From positions 1 through 64,000 of the forward strand of contig JANQGC010000052.1 in assembly GCA_028277515.1 (NCBI GenBank): a DNA stretch of 64,000 nt, written 5' to 3'. Below the pieces are notes generated by a model. It searched no databases, was not told where the DNA came from, and saw nothing but the letters and a program-made list of their open reading frames with translations. Within the stretch, counting starts at the first letter, position 1. Each line of letters opens with the position of its first letter. This DNA is from Anaerolineae bacterium (GTDB lineage: Bacteria; Chloroflexota; Anaerolineae; Promineifilales; Promineifilaceae). This document shows, piece after piece, positions 32,373 through 41,280 of the stretch. The position numbers and the translations under genes were made by a program.

Positions 32373-34136
32373 TTATACCTTCCAACGACGTGATTGTTGT
32401 TGGGCGTTCCACATGGCCGCATAACGGCCGTTTGCCACATACAACTCGTCATGTGTACCACTTTCTACAATCCGCCCCTCCTCCAGAACCAAGATCATAT
32501 CCGCCGCCACCCCCGTCGAGAGTCGGTGAGCAATCACCAACACCGTCTTGTTTTCCACCAGCTGGTCGATGGCTCGCTGTACGGCCACTTCACTTTCAGT
32601 GTCGAGAGCCGATGTCGGTTCATCCAACATAACAATTGGGGCATCCTTCAAGATGGCGCGGGCAATCGAAATCCGCTGGCGTTCACCGCCCGATAATGCA
32701 CCCCCTATATCTCCCACTGTGGTCTTATAACCATCCGGCAGGCGAGTGATAAATTCGTGGCAGTGTGCCGCTTTGGCAGCAGCTTCCACTTCTTCATCCG
32801 TCGCTTCGGATTTTGCCATGCGGATATTGTTGCTGATGGTATCATCGAACAGGTAGACATCTTGAAACACCACCGATATATGGTGCATCAAGTCTTCCTG
32901 TCGCAGCGAACGAATATCGACATCTCCGATATTGACGCTCCCCTGTTGAGGGTCGGCGTAGCGGGTAATTAGTTTAGTGATCGTGGTCTTCCCGCTCCCA
33001 GAATGACCGACGATGGCCGTCATCGTCCTCTCAGGCATATGAAAGCTAACATTCTTGATAGCTTTCTCAGATTGTCCTTGATAGGTGAAATCGACGCCGT
33101 CAAAACAAATATCATCCCCCACAGGTTCTTCTAGCGGTTCATGGGCTTTCAGCGGTGCAATCTCGAGAACTTCGTTGATCCTTCCCAGGGCTACGTCCGT
33201 TGTCTCAAATAAGTTTATTACTGCCACAAACAGCGATAAGGGTTCCACGAGTCGTGCAACTATGATGATACATGCCCCCAGGGTCACCAGAGCCAGGGTG
33301 TCTTCCAGCACAAACCAGGCACCAAAGAACAGCAAAAGCAGCAGCACACCTTCAATGAGGATACCCATCAGAAAATAGGGAATCTGGGTTCTGTAGAGAC
33401 CAGATATCTGGGTACTTCTGACCCTCCTGATGGAGTCCTGCAGCTTCTCCTCATTGACCCCGGTCCTGTTCACCGCTCTCAATACGGGCAAGCCCTGAAT
33501 ATACTCGATGAAGCCGGCTTCCAGCTCCGCGTTGGCACGATTAATGGCGGACTTTTCTGTTACATTGGTATTTCTAATCCTGTCATACAATGGGACGGTC
33601 AGAGGAAACAAAACTACCATGATCAGGGCGAGACGCCAGTCCACGAAGAAGGTCACCACCACGATGGTCAGCGGAACGAAAATCAGCTCCACAATCATGG
33701 ACGTTATGATCCCCAGGGAAATACCCGATTCCTCCACATTGTTAGCAAAGATGGCATTCAATTCCCCCGTTTTATAAGCAGACAGCCTTTCCAGGGGCAT
33801 CTGGCGCAGGCTGACACCCAGTCTGGTCCGCATGTCGTGGGCAATATCGATGATATTGCCGGAAAAATCAAAGTCATGCCCCTTCCATTTTGTTACCAGA
33901 GAGACGGCGGAAACGGCGACCATAATACCGAAAAGCAGTAGGGTTGTTCCCATATCCGGTGTTTCTACGAAGAGACTTTTCATCAGGGGATAGAACATGC
34001 CGAAGGCAATGCCTTGGGCGATATAAGCCACGATGAAATATCTTACAGACTTTCTGTAACTGGCCTCTTTCTCTCCTATAGCCGCTAAAGCCAGTCTGTA
34101 AAGCTCTCTGAAAGGTGTATAACTCTTCCTTCTCAT
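32373..34136 (-). CDS. Exporter-fold ABC half-transporter, subunit A (cassette 2)
   Basis: This is a fused membrane/ATPase half-transporter of about 587 residues. Six membrane segments are followed by a nucleotide-binding domain with Walker A VGHSGSGKTTITKL, signature ALSGGERQRISIARAIL and Walker B IVMLDEPTSALDTESE. It should pair with the neighbouring subunit B. Exporter-fold heterodimers beside ECF genes resemble the YbtPQ/IrtAB siderophore importers, so direction is uncertain. The last third is much closer in DNA to the cassette-1 subunit A than the first two thirds. ATG at 34136 overlaps the subunit B stop as ATGA. Confidence 0.88.
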   Translation of the reverse strand: MRRKSYTPFRELYRLALAAIGEKEASYRKSVRYFIVAYIAQGIAFGMFYPLMKSLFVETPDMGTTLLLFGIMVAVSAVSLVTKWKGHDFDFSGNIIDIAHDMRTRLGVSLRQMPLERLSAYKTGELNAIFANNVEESGISLGIITSMIVELIFVPLTIVVVTFFVDWRLALIMVVLFPLTVPLYDRIRNTNVTEKSAINRANAELEAGFIEYIQGLPVLRAVNRTGVNEEKLQDSIRRVRSTQISGLYRTQIPYFLMGILIEGVLLLLLFFGAWFVLEDTLALVTLGACIIIVARLVEPLSLFVAVINLFETTDVALGRINEVLEIAPLKAHEPLEEPVGDDICFDGVDFTYQGQSEKAIKNVSFHMPERTMTAIVGHSGSGKTTITKLITRYADPQQGSVNIGDVDIRSLRQEDLMHHISVVFQDVYLFDDTISNNIRMAKSEATDEEVEAAAKAAHCHEFITRLPDGYKTTVGDIGGALSGGERQRISIARAILKDAPIVMLDEPTSALDTESEVAVQRAIDQLVENKTVLVIAHRLSTGVAADMILVLEEGRIVESGTHDELYVANGRYAAMWNAQQQSRRWKV

Positions 34137-35926
34137 CGTACACCCCCGCTGTGTTGGAAATCCCAGTTCTGGGCAAGGGTGTAATTCTTCCATAGACCTG
34201 CATAGGTGCCGCCCAAGGCCAGGAGTTCGTCGTGGCGTCCCGACTCGGTCACTTCCCCATGATCAAAAGCCACAATCTGGCCGACATCCTTGATGGTAGA
34301 CAGCCTATGGGCAATGATAATGACGGTCTTGTGTTTCAAAAGATTGGAGAGAGCCTTGACGATCTCCACTTCGTTTTCCGGATCCGCAAAGGCAGTTGCC
34401 TCATCCAGTACAATGACGGGCGCGTCCCTGAGGATGGCTCTGGCAATGGTGATCCGCTGCTTCTGCCCGCCGGACAGATTCGTGCCCCGGTCGCCTGCCA
34501 GGGTGTCGTAACCTTGGGACAAACTCATGATGAAGTCATGGATCTGGGCTGCTTTCGCCGCCGCCGTTACCGCCTCATCCGAAGCCTCAGGCGCAGCAAT
34601 CCGAATATTGGCCGCCAGCGTATCATTGAAAAGGAATGTATCCTGAAAGACGAAGGAAACCGTGTCCATCAGCGTTTCTGTGGTCATATCCCTGATATCC
34701 ACACCGCCGATCCGTATGGAACCCTCGATTACGTCCCAAAACCTGGGAATCAGTCTGGCTACGGTACTCTTGCCGGCACCGCTGGGTCCCACCAGTGCTG
34801 TGGTACTGTTTTCCGGGACATAAAAACTAACATACCTAAGGGCATAAATATCTTCCTCGCCATACTTGAAGGAAACGTCCTCAAAGGCGACATCATAACT
34901 TTCAGGCATCTGGGGCGTATCCGTCTTTTTCAGCGTAGGCAGTCCCTGAATCTCCTGTATCCGTTCGGCTGCCGCATTAGACTTCTTCAACGCCCGGTCA
35001 AACCACATCAGAGGCATTAGTGTGTCCGCCATGCCTGTGCTGACCATCAGTGAAGCCATCAGTCCGAAGAAGCTCAGACTGCCGCCAGCCACAGAAATAA
35101 TTCCAGCACCGGTTACCGCCAAAATTGTTGGGAGCGGACTCAGAATGATCAGCGCGATCTTCCCCTGTACGGCCGTTAACTCAATCCACGCCTTCGTATG
35201 ATGCCTGTAGCGTTCCAGCGCCACATTGTACCGTTTGAACGATGTTGTGCCGTCATCAAAAGTCCGCACCACCGGCATGGCCTGAACAAATTCGATCACT
35301 GCCTTGTTGATGTCCGACTGGCTTTGTTCATACTGCTTCCTATGGACAGCATCATCCTTCATGGCTGCATACATAAGGATCATGCCGAGAACAAGCACCC
35401 CGACAGCCACAAGAGCCAGCCGCCAGTCAATGAGGATCATGGCAACGAGGGATGCGATGGGTGTCGCCACACTCTTACCGATCATCGGGGTACTGTCGGC
35501 AACGAAGGCATGCAGATTCTTCACATCATCCAGCAGCACCTTCTTCAGAGCGCCGGTACCTGTTGAAATCACATAGCCAAGGGGCATATCCGCCAGGTGC
35601 TCCGTCATTTCAGTCCTGAGTATCTCTTCGAGCTTAAATGCGCCGTCGTGGGATATGAGGAAACTGACGGAACGGATGGCATAGGCGAGAATGATGAGTG
35701 CCGTCAAGAGCCAAAAAGCTTCTCTGAAACTGAAGGTCAAGCCAAGAATCTCCAACTCACCACCAGCTACGATCGTTAGCACCAGTGCCAGCATAACGCT
35801 GCCTGCAATCAGCAGCACGCCGCTCACAGCAGCGAAGATCACCGCTGCAATCATATGCGTTTTAACAGGACCGGTGATAGCCCAAAGCCCTCGGTTTTTG
35901 CTTTTTGGCCTCTTTGTCTTTGCCAT
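34133..35926 (-). CDS. Exporter-fold ABC half-transporter, subunit B (cassette 2)
   Basis: This is the partner half-transporter (about 597 aa). The membrane domain shows the family-conserved YVISTGTGALKKVLLDDVKNLHAF. The ATPase has Walker A VGPSGAGKSTVARLI, signature LSGGQKQRITIARAIL and Walker B VIVLDEATAFADPENE. The ATAFADPENE ending distinguishes subunit B from subunit A in both cassettes and is a mark of YbtP/IrtA-like groups. The ATG at 35926 lies one base after the stop of the S component; a TTG three codons earlier would overlap it. Confidence 0.88.
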   Translation of the reverse strand: MAKTKRPKSKNRGLWAITGPVKTHMIAAVIFAAVSGVLLIAGSVMLALVLTIVAGGELEILGLTFSFREAFWLLTALIILAYAIRSVSFLISHDGAFKLEEILRTEMTEHLADMPLGYVISTGTGALKKVLLDDVKNLHAFVADSTPMIGKSVATPIASLVAMILIDWRLALVAVGVLVLGMILMYAAMKDDAVHRKQYEQSQSDINKAVIEFVQAMPVVRTFDDGTTSFKRYNVALERYRHHTKAWIELTAVQGKIALIILSPLPTILAVTGAGIISVAGGSLSFFGLMASLMVSTGMADTLMPLMWFDRALKKSNAAAERIQEIQGLPTLKKTDTPQMPESYDVAFEDVSFKYGEEDIYALRYVSFYVPENSTTALVGPSGAGKSTVARLIPRFWDVIEGSIRIGGVDIRDMTTETLMDTVSFVFQDTFLFNDTLAANIRIAAPEASDEAVTAAAKAAQIHDFIMSLSQGYDTLAGDRGTNLSGGQKQRITIARAILRDAPVIVLDEATAFADPENEVEIVKALSNLLKHKTVIIIAHRLSTIKDVGQIVAFDHGEVTESGRHDELLALGGTYAGLWKNYTLAQNWDFQHSGGVR

Positions 35927-35927
35927 A

Positions 35928-36554
35928 TTAGACAATGCCTGCCTTTACAAAGTGTTTCTTCAGGACTCTGCGCCCCAAAAACGCACCTAGGACACTCCCG
36001 ATAATAGTGGCTGTCAACACCAGGAAGAAAAATGGGCCATTGATGAAGGCGATCATTGGTGCTATGGTTTCCTCAGCTATGCCCATGGCTACCATTTCTG
36101 CAATATAAGTATCGGCAAATAAAAGCATATTGGTCATGTATCCAAACCACCAGATAGTGATGAAGGCCACGTACCCGATGACGTTTCTGGAAAAGCTCTT
36201 GTATTTGCCGGAACTGATGATCACTTCTGCTACAATACCGCCGACAAAAGCACCAAGCGGCGTCAAACCCGGCGCGCCGATGAGGAAATAGATCAAAGCC
36301 ACCACCGTGGCCATGAGCGCAATTGCACCTGTTTTTGGCACTTTGGCGACCACATACATAAAGACAATCCCCACTGGAATCGCTGCCACAGCGTATGTAA
36401 ATGGAAAAGCGATAGCACTCAATGCCAGCAGCGTATCGAATACGATCTGGATAACGATCAAGATCAAGGAAAAAATTCCAATCGTAATAAAGTCTCTACT
36501 AACCAACTTAGTCTTTTGCGGTGTGTCAGGCATGTTACCCTGTTTGGTCATCAT
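35928..36554 (-). CDS. MptD/Trep_Strep-type putative ECF S component
   Basis: This predicted membrane S subunit of 208 residues has five to six hydrophobic segments. It is a tandem duplicate of the next gene upstream: VSRDFITIGIFSLILIV, VYVVAKVPKTGAIAL-like and GRRVLKKHFVKAGIV recur in both. Differences concentrate in loops, as expected if the two bind different ligands. It sits at the join of the two cassettes, so either could use it. Two consecutive ATG codons make the start uncertain by one residue. Confidence 0.82.
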   Translation of the reverse strand: MMTKQGNMPDTPQKTKLVSRDFITIGIFSLILIVIQIVFDTLLALSAIAFPFTYAVAAIPVGIVFMYVVAKVPKTGAIALMATVVALIYFLIGAPGLTPLGAFVGGIVAEVIISSGKYKSFSRNVIGYVAFITIWWFGYMTNMLLFADTYIAEMVAMGIAEETIAPMIAFINGPFFFLVLTATIIGSVLGAFLGRRVLKKHFVKAGIV

Positions 36555-36584
36555 TGGTTTTTGCTTATTTGCCTCTTTGTCTTA

Positions 36585-37223
36585 TCAGACGATCCCGGCT
36601 TTCTCAAAGTGCTTTTTCAGCGTCTTACGACCCAATAACGCACCCAAAAAAGCACCGACAATGGTGGCTGCCAACACCAGGAAGAAGAACGGGCCGTTAA
36701 TGAAATTGAGCATGGGTTGTAGGGATTCTGCGCTTATACCACTGGCCTCCATCTCAACGATGTATGCTTCGGTTGCAAATATCATCGTAAACATGTGCCC
36801 AAACCACCAGATAGTCATAAGGAATACGTACCCGATGGTGTTTCTAACGAAACTTTTGTACTTACCGGAACTGATGATCACCTCTGCGATAATACCGCCG
36901 ACTAAAGATCCTAACGGCATAAAACCGGGGGCGCCCATCAGAAAAAAGATCAAGGACTGGACTGTCATCATTAGAGCAATAGCGCCTGTTTTCGGTACTT
37001 TGGCGACCACATACATAAAGATTATGCCCACCGGAATTGCCGAAACTGCATATGAAAACAAAAAACCGACACCAGGTATCACTCCCATGATCGTAGCAAT
37101 CGTAAACACGACAACGATCATAATTAAGCTAAAGATACCAATGGTAATAAAATCTCTACCGACTAATTTGTTATTTGGCTGCTTAACAGCCATTTCAGCA
37201 TCCTGAACTGTATCCTCACTCAT
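36585..37223 (-). CDS. MptD/Trep_Strep-type putative ECF S component (tandem paralogue)
   Basis: This is the upstream member of the tandem S pair (212 aa). It has the conserved VGRDFITIGIFSLIMIVVVF, MYVVAKVPKTGAIALMM and GRKTLKKHFEKAGIV. A strong AAGGAGAG ribosome binding site precedes its ATG. A 59-base gap separates it from the double ATPase gene upstream, and that gap contains a degenerate GTGACA-type palindrome. The polar N-terminus (MSEDTVQDAEMAVKQPNN) is longer than in its copy. Confidence 0.82.
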   Translation of the reverse strand: MSEDTVQDAEMAVKQPNNKLVGRDFITIGIFSLIMIVVVFTIATIMGVIPGVGFLFSYAVSAIPVGIIFMYVVAKVPKTGAIALMMTVQSLIFFLMGAPGFMPLGSLVGGIIAEVIISSGKYKSFVRNTIGYVFLMTIWWFGHMFTMIFATEAYIVEMEASGISAESLQPMLNFINGPFFFLVLAATIVGAFLGALLGRKTLKKHFEKAGIV

Positions 37224-37239
37224 CAGACTCTCCTTCGGG

Positions 37240-37270
37240 ATGTGACAGGCGCTTTAAAAGGCATGTCACC
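37240..37270. repeat. Degenerate GTGACA-type palindrome inside the ECF operon
   Basis: ATGTGACAG, CTTTAAAAG and TGTCAC align with the perfect element at 21084-21116, but the inner arm bases have diverged. Only GTGACA/TGTCAC still pair cleanly. It lies 13 bases beyond the stop codon of the double ATPase gene, again at the 3' end of a minus-strand gene. Confidence 0.5.
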
Positions 37271-37282
37271 TAATAACGTCAA

Positions 37283-38749
37283 TCAATCAAAAAACTCGTT
37301 TATTTGCGAAAAATGCGCTTCATCAAGATAGTAATCCGTCTGTACGGACCCATCTTCAATAATCAAGACTCGGTCACATGTGTTGAGCAAAAATTCAAAA
37401 TCATGCGTGATCACTAGCACCATTTTTCCATTCTGCCGCAGCACCTTCATTACCTCCTTTACCCGCTTCATGTTCTGATGATCCAGACCGCTGGTCGGTT
37501 CATCCAAAATGATCACATCTGCGTTTTGTGCCACCCCGGCCGCAATTGCCAACCGCTGTTTTTCACCGCCGGACAAACTAATCGGATGGCGATCATGCAG
37601 GTGTGACAATTTAAACATCTCCAAAATCTCATCATTGGTATGGGGACTTTCTTCCTTTCTGGCTTGACAGGACAGTTCAAGTTCGCCGAGAACGCTGTCA
37701 CTAAACAATTGGCTGGTCACATCCTGCATTACCAAATAGATATTTCCTATCCGTTTCTTGAAAGAGATAGCGGTATTATCGTATGAAACCGTCCCCCGCT
37801 TTTCTTTGACCATGCCACACAAACAACGAGCCAGGGTAGATTTACCCTGCCCGTTATGTCCTACCAGCCCCACAATTTCGCCTTGATGAAAAACGTGCGA
37901 GACATCTTTCACAACATAATGCTTCGATTCATAGGACACCCAAAGGTCTTCTACCTGAAGCTGCTTATCGGCGACATCCACCTTAAGAGGCTCTTCGTTA
38001 ATCAGATGCCGGAACGACAGTGCCCGCAATCCTTTGGTTTCTAATTCATCTGTACCCAACGCCTGGAATTCTGCATTGGACCAATCGTTGGCAACCTGGC
38101 CGTCTTTCAAATGCAACACGCGATCTACCACGTTTTTCAGATAATGAAGGCGGTGTTCAGCAATCACAATCGTTTTACCTTCAGCTTTCAGCGTTTCAAT
38201 CATCTTACGCAGCTGCTGCGTAGCCACCGCATCCAGATTTGATGACGGCTCATCCATCAGGAAAATATCCACGCCCATGGCATAGATCGAAGCGATAGCA
38301 ATCATCTGCTTTTCACCGCCAGATAGAGAGAAAATGCTTTTGTCCAGCAAATGGGAAATACCCAATGCCTTGACAGTTTCAGCAACACGCCGGTGAATCT
38401 CTTCACGGGTAAATCCCAGATTTTCACAACCAAAGGCGATCTCGCTGGTCGTATCTACATTGAAAAACTGGCTGCGCGGATTTTGAAAAACACAACCAAC
38501 TTTTTGGTATAGATCATCCGAATCGTAGCCGTTAACAGACTGTCCATCGATTTTCACTTGGCCACTCAGATCCCCAGAATAGAATTGGGGAATCAATCCA
38601 TTCATCAAACGAAGTAATGTGGTTTTGCCACAGCCGCTAACGCCGGCCAGCAATACACATTGGCCTTGGAGAATTCGCAAAGAGAGTTCATCCAAATCGG
38701 AATTCACGCTGTCATCATAAGAAAATTTGACGTTCTCTATACTGATCAT
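37283..38749 (-). CDS. ECF-type double ABC ATPase (cassette 1)
   Basis: This chain of about 488 residues contains two ATPase domains. Domain 1 shows LLAGVSGCGKTTLLRLMNG, LSGGEKQMIAIASIY and DIFLMDEPSSNLD. Domain 2 shows GLVGHNGQGKSTLARCLCG, LSGGEKQRLAIAAGV and VIILDEPTSGLD. It powers an ECF transporter with the adjacent T component and the following S components. The ATG starts two bases after the EcfT stop; an upstream in-frame extension would overlap EcfT and encodes a Cys-rich stretch foreign to the family. Unlike the cassette-2 copy, its C-terminus (SQINEFFD) looks natural. Confidence 0.9.
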   Translation of the reverse strand: MISIENVKFSYDDSVNSDLDELSLRILQGQCVLLAGVSGCGKTTLLRLMNGLIPQFYSGDLSGQVKIDGQSVNGYDSDDLYQKVGCVFQNPRSQFFNVDTTSEIAFGCENLGFTREEIHRRVAETVKALGISHLLDKSIFSLSGGEKQMIAIASIYAMGVDIFLMDEPSSNLDAVATQQLRKMIETLKAEGKTIVIAEHRLHYLKNVVDRVLHLKDGQVANDWSNAEFQALGTDELETKGLRALSFRHLINEEPLKVDVADKQLQVEDLWVSYESKHYVVKDVSHVFHQGEIVGLVGHNGQGKSTLARCLCGMVKEKRGTVSYDNTAISFKKRIGNIYLVMQDVTSQLFSDSVLGELELSCQARKEESPHTNDEILEMFKLSHLHDRHPISLSGGEKQRLAIAAGVAQNADVIILDEPTSGLDHQNMKRVKEVMKVLRQNGKMVLVITHDFEFLLNTCDRVLIIEDGSVQTDYYLDEAHFSQINEFFD

Positions 38750-38751
38750 GC

Positions 38752-39501
38752 TTAGTTTCCTGTAACAATTGCCAAAACAGCGAGTACCGAGAAAATTAGA
38801 ATCACCACACCATCCATCCAAGTGAACCGGTTTTTATAGTAGGACGTGCGTTTTCTGTTTGAATCAATCCCCCTGGTGACTGAAGAAACCGCCAGCTCGT
38901 CTGCAATGACTGACATTCGCAGCATGATGGGAATCAGAATACTTTCCAACACTAACATTGGGCGGAGGATCAAGTTTTTTAGTGAAAACCGAATGCCACG
39001 CATGCGCATGGCATTAATCACCAGCCAATATTCCTCTTTCAAAGTAGGGAAGAAGCGAATTGTCACCGCAAAGGCAATGATCAGTCCTTTAGGGAGGTGG
39101 ATTTCTTGCAAGGCAGCCACCAATTTTCCTACCTTCGTTTTTTCGATGATTGCCGTGGCAAACATGAAACTGGGGATAACCTTTCTCAAGGCAACACAGA
39201 GAACACCAATCATTGAAATCAGCATATTGGGATATTCAATCGAGATAAAAAAACCCAGCATCGTGGCAGCGTAAAATGCCCAATATTTCAATGCCGTTTT
39301 TAACATCCCCTGCCAAATCAGGATCAGGCCGATCGTGACCATGCACACCACTTCAAGCAATATATCGCTCAAAGAAAAAAAGATGACGCTGATGAGAATC
39401 AGCACCAGAATCTGAGTACGCGGGTCGAGCACACGCTGCTCTACAATCTGGTCTTCTGTAATCTTTGAAGGATTGGTCTTAATTGCAGCTTTCTGTTGCA
39501 A
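38752..39501 (-). CDS. ECF transporter T component (cassette 1)
   Basis: This is a membrane scaffold protein of 249 residues. It has RVLDPRTQILVLILISVIFF at the start, several hydrophobic segments, and the coupling region MRMSVIADELAVSSVTRGIDSNRKRTSYY near the end. It matches EcfT/CbiQ layout and its paralogue in cassette 2. It lies two bases before the double ATPase gene and 33 bases after subunit A of the ABC pair, so the cassette is probably one transcript. Confidence 0.87.
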   Translation of the reverse strand: MQQKAAIKTNPSKITEDQIVEQRVLDPRTQILVLILISVIFFSLSDILLEVVCMVTIGLILIWQGMLKTALKYWAFYAATMLGFFISIEYPNMLISMIGVLCVALRKVIPSFMFATAIIEKTKVGKLVAALQEIHLPKGLIIAFAVTIRFFPTLKEEYWLVINAMRMRGIRFSLKNLILRPMLVLESILIPIMLRMSVIADELAVSSVTRGIDSNRKRTSYYKNRFTWMDGVVILIFSVLAVLAIVTGN

Positions 39502-39534
39502 CTCAATTCTTCCATGCGTTCATATCTGCGAATT

Positions 39535-41277
39535 TCACACCTTCCAACGGCGAGATTGCTGTTGTGCCTGCCACATGGTGGCATAACGGCCGTTATCCAC
39601 CATCAATTCATCATGCGTTCCGCGCTCGATGAGGTTCCCATCTTCCAACACTAAAATCGTATCCGCAGCCACCACCGTTGAGAGCCGATGAGCGATCACC
39701 ACCACCGTCTTATCTTCCACCAGCCGGTCAATGGCTCGCTGTACCGCCACTTCGCTTTCGGTATCCAGCGCCGAAGTCGGTTCATCCAGCAAAACAATTG
39801 GGGCATCCTTCAAGATGGCGCGGGCAATCGAAATGCGCTGGCGTTCTCCGCCGGACAGCGAACCGCCGATTTCACCCACCGTTGTGTCATATCCTTGTGG
39901 CAAACGGGTGATGAATTCATGACAGTTGGCTGCCTCTGCCGCGGCTTCTACTTCGGCATCCGTTGCGTCCGGCTTGGCCATGCGGATATTGGCTCGAATC
40001 GAATCGTCAAACAGATACACATCTTGAAACACCACGGAAATGTGGTGCATCAACGTTTCCGGTGTGATATTCCGAATATCCACACCACCAATCTGGACAC
40101 TTCCTTGCAATGGGTCTGCATAGCGCGTGATCAGTTTTGTAATCGTTGTTTTGCCACTGCCCGATGTCCCCACGAGGGCAGTTAAGCTATTTTCCGGCAA
40201 AGTAAAGGAGATGTCGTTCAGCACGCGATCCCCGTTTGTTTCGGCAATGCCGGCGTTGTAAATAAAATCCACGTCGTCGAAGGTGATGTCAAACGATTCG
40301 ATACGGCCGTTTGGTTCAGAAACTGGCAGCGGTTTAACTGCTAACAATGTCTCAATTCGTTCCAACCCTGCTTCCATAAAGTCAAACATCGTCGCTAGAT
40401 TGGCAAAGATGGATAATGGCTCCGCAAATCGCACCATAATCACCAGCAGGGCAAACAGGATCGCCAGGCTCAAGCTGCCACCCAAAAACCAATACACACC
40501 AAGCACAATAACAATCAATATCCCCACCTGTACTATCGCCGACATCATAATGCCCGGCATGATGTTCCAACTGGCGGCAATTGTTTGTTGCTGCCGCAAA
40601 TGGGCCAATGAATCTTGCAGCCGCACCGACTGTGGACCAACCTGGCGGGTGGCCCGTAAGACAGCCAATCCCTGCGCATACTCGATCAAATTGGCTGTCA
40701 CCTTCGCTGTGGCCGCTGAAGTCACACGATTTTCCCTGGCGGCAACAGTACGAATCTTGCGGTAAAGCGGCAAGGCCAGGGGGAATAGCACAGCCAGAGC
40801 CAGGGCCAGACGCCAATCATAAAAGAAGGTGACCACAATTGTCGTTATCGGGGTGACGAAGGTGTTCAAAACGATATTGTACAACCCGCCCATAATCATG
40901 ACGACATCATTGACATCGCCACTAAGCACCACATTCAAATCACCAGCCTGCCGTGAATTTAGATACTCCAACGGCATACGACGCAGTTGTTCACCTAATT
41001 TAATGCGCACTTCATGCCCTGTATCCATCTGGATTTGCCAATCGTAGCCATTGATAAACATGCGCAACACAGTATCGATCAAGACAAGCCCAATAAGAAT
41101 AGAGCCGTAGAGAATTAATTCATCATTACCGGCCATCAAGGATTCAAACAAAGGAAATAACGTAGCATAGGCCAGTCCTTGGGCAATGGCACTGGCAATC
41201 ACCAGGGCAAAGCCCCGCTGCATTAAGTATGCTTGCGAACCAGCCGCATAGATCATTCGTTTATAAGTCGCATACAT
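39535..41277 (-). CDS. Exporter-fold ABC half-transporter, subunit A (cassette 1)
   Basis: This half-transporter has 580 residues. The membrane domain includes LRRMPLEYLNSRQAGDLNVVLSGDV. The ATPase has VGTSGSGKTTITKLITRYAD, SLSGGERQRISIARAIL and IVLLDEPTSALDTESE. The C-terminus QQQSRRWKV is identical to the cassette-2 subunit A. The gene starts three bases after the stop of subunit B, implying coupled synthesis of a heterodimer. In the YbtPQ/IrtAB group such heterodimers import metal-siderophore complexes despite the exporter fold; that role is a hypothesis. Confidence 0.88.
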   Translation of the reverse strand: MYATYKRMIYAAGSQAYLMQRGFALVIASAIAQGLAYATLFPLFESLMAGNDELILYGSILIGLVLIDTVLRMFINGYDWQIQMDTGHEVRIKLGEQLRRMPLEYLNSRQAGDLNVVLSGDVNDVVMIMGGLYNIVLNTFVTPITTIVVTFFYDWRLALALAVLFPLALPLYRKIRTVAARENRVTSAATAKVTANLIEYAQGLAVLRATRQVGPQSVRLQDSLAHLRQQQTIAASWNIMPGIMMSAIVQVGILIVIVLGVYWFLGGSLSLAILFALLVIMVRFAEPLSIFANLATMFDFMEAGLERIETLLAVKPLPVSEPNGRIESFDITFDDVDFIYNAGIAETNGDRVLNDISFTLPENSLTALVGTSGSGKTTITKLITRYADPLQGSVQIGGVDIRNITPETLMHHISVVFQDVYLFDDSIRANIRMAKPDATDAEVEAAAEAANCHEFITRLPQGYDTTVGEIGGSLSGGERQRISIARAILKDAPIVLLDEPTSALDTESEVAVQRAIDRLVEDKTVVVIAHRLSTVVAADTILVLEDGNLIERGTHDELMVDNGRYATMWQAQQQSRRWKV

Positions 41278-41280
41278 GAT

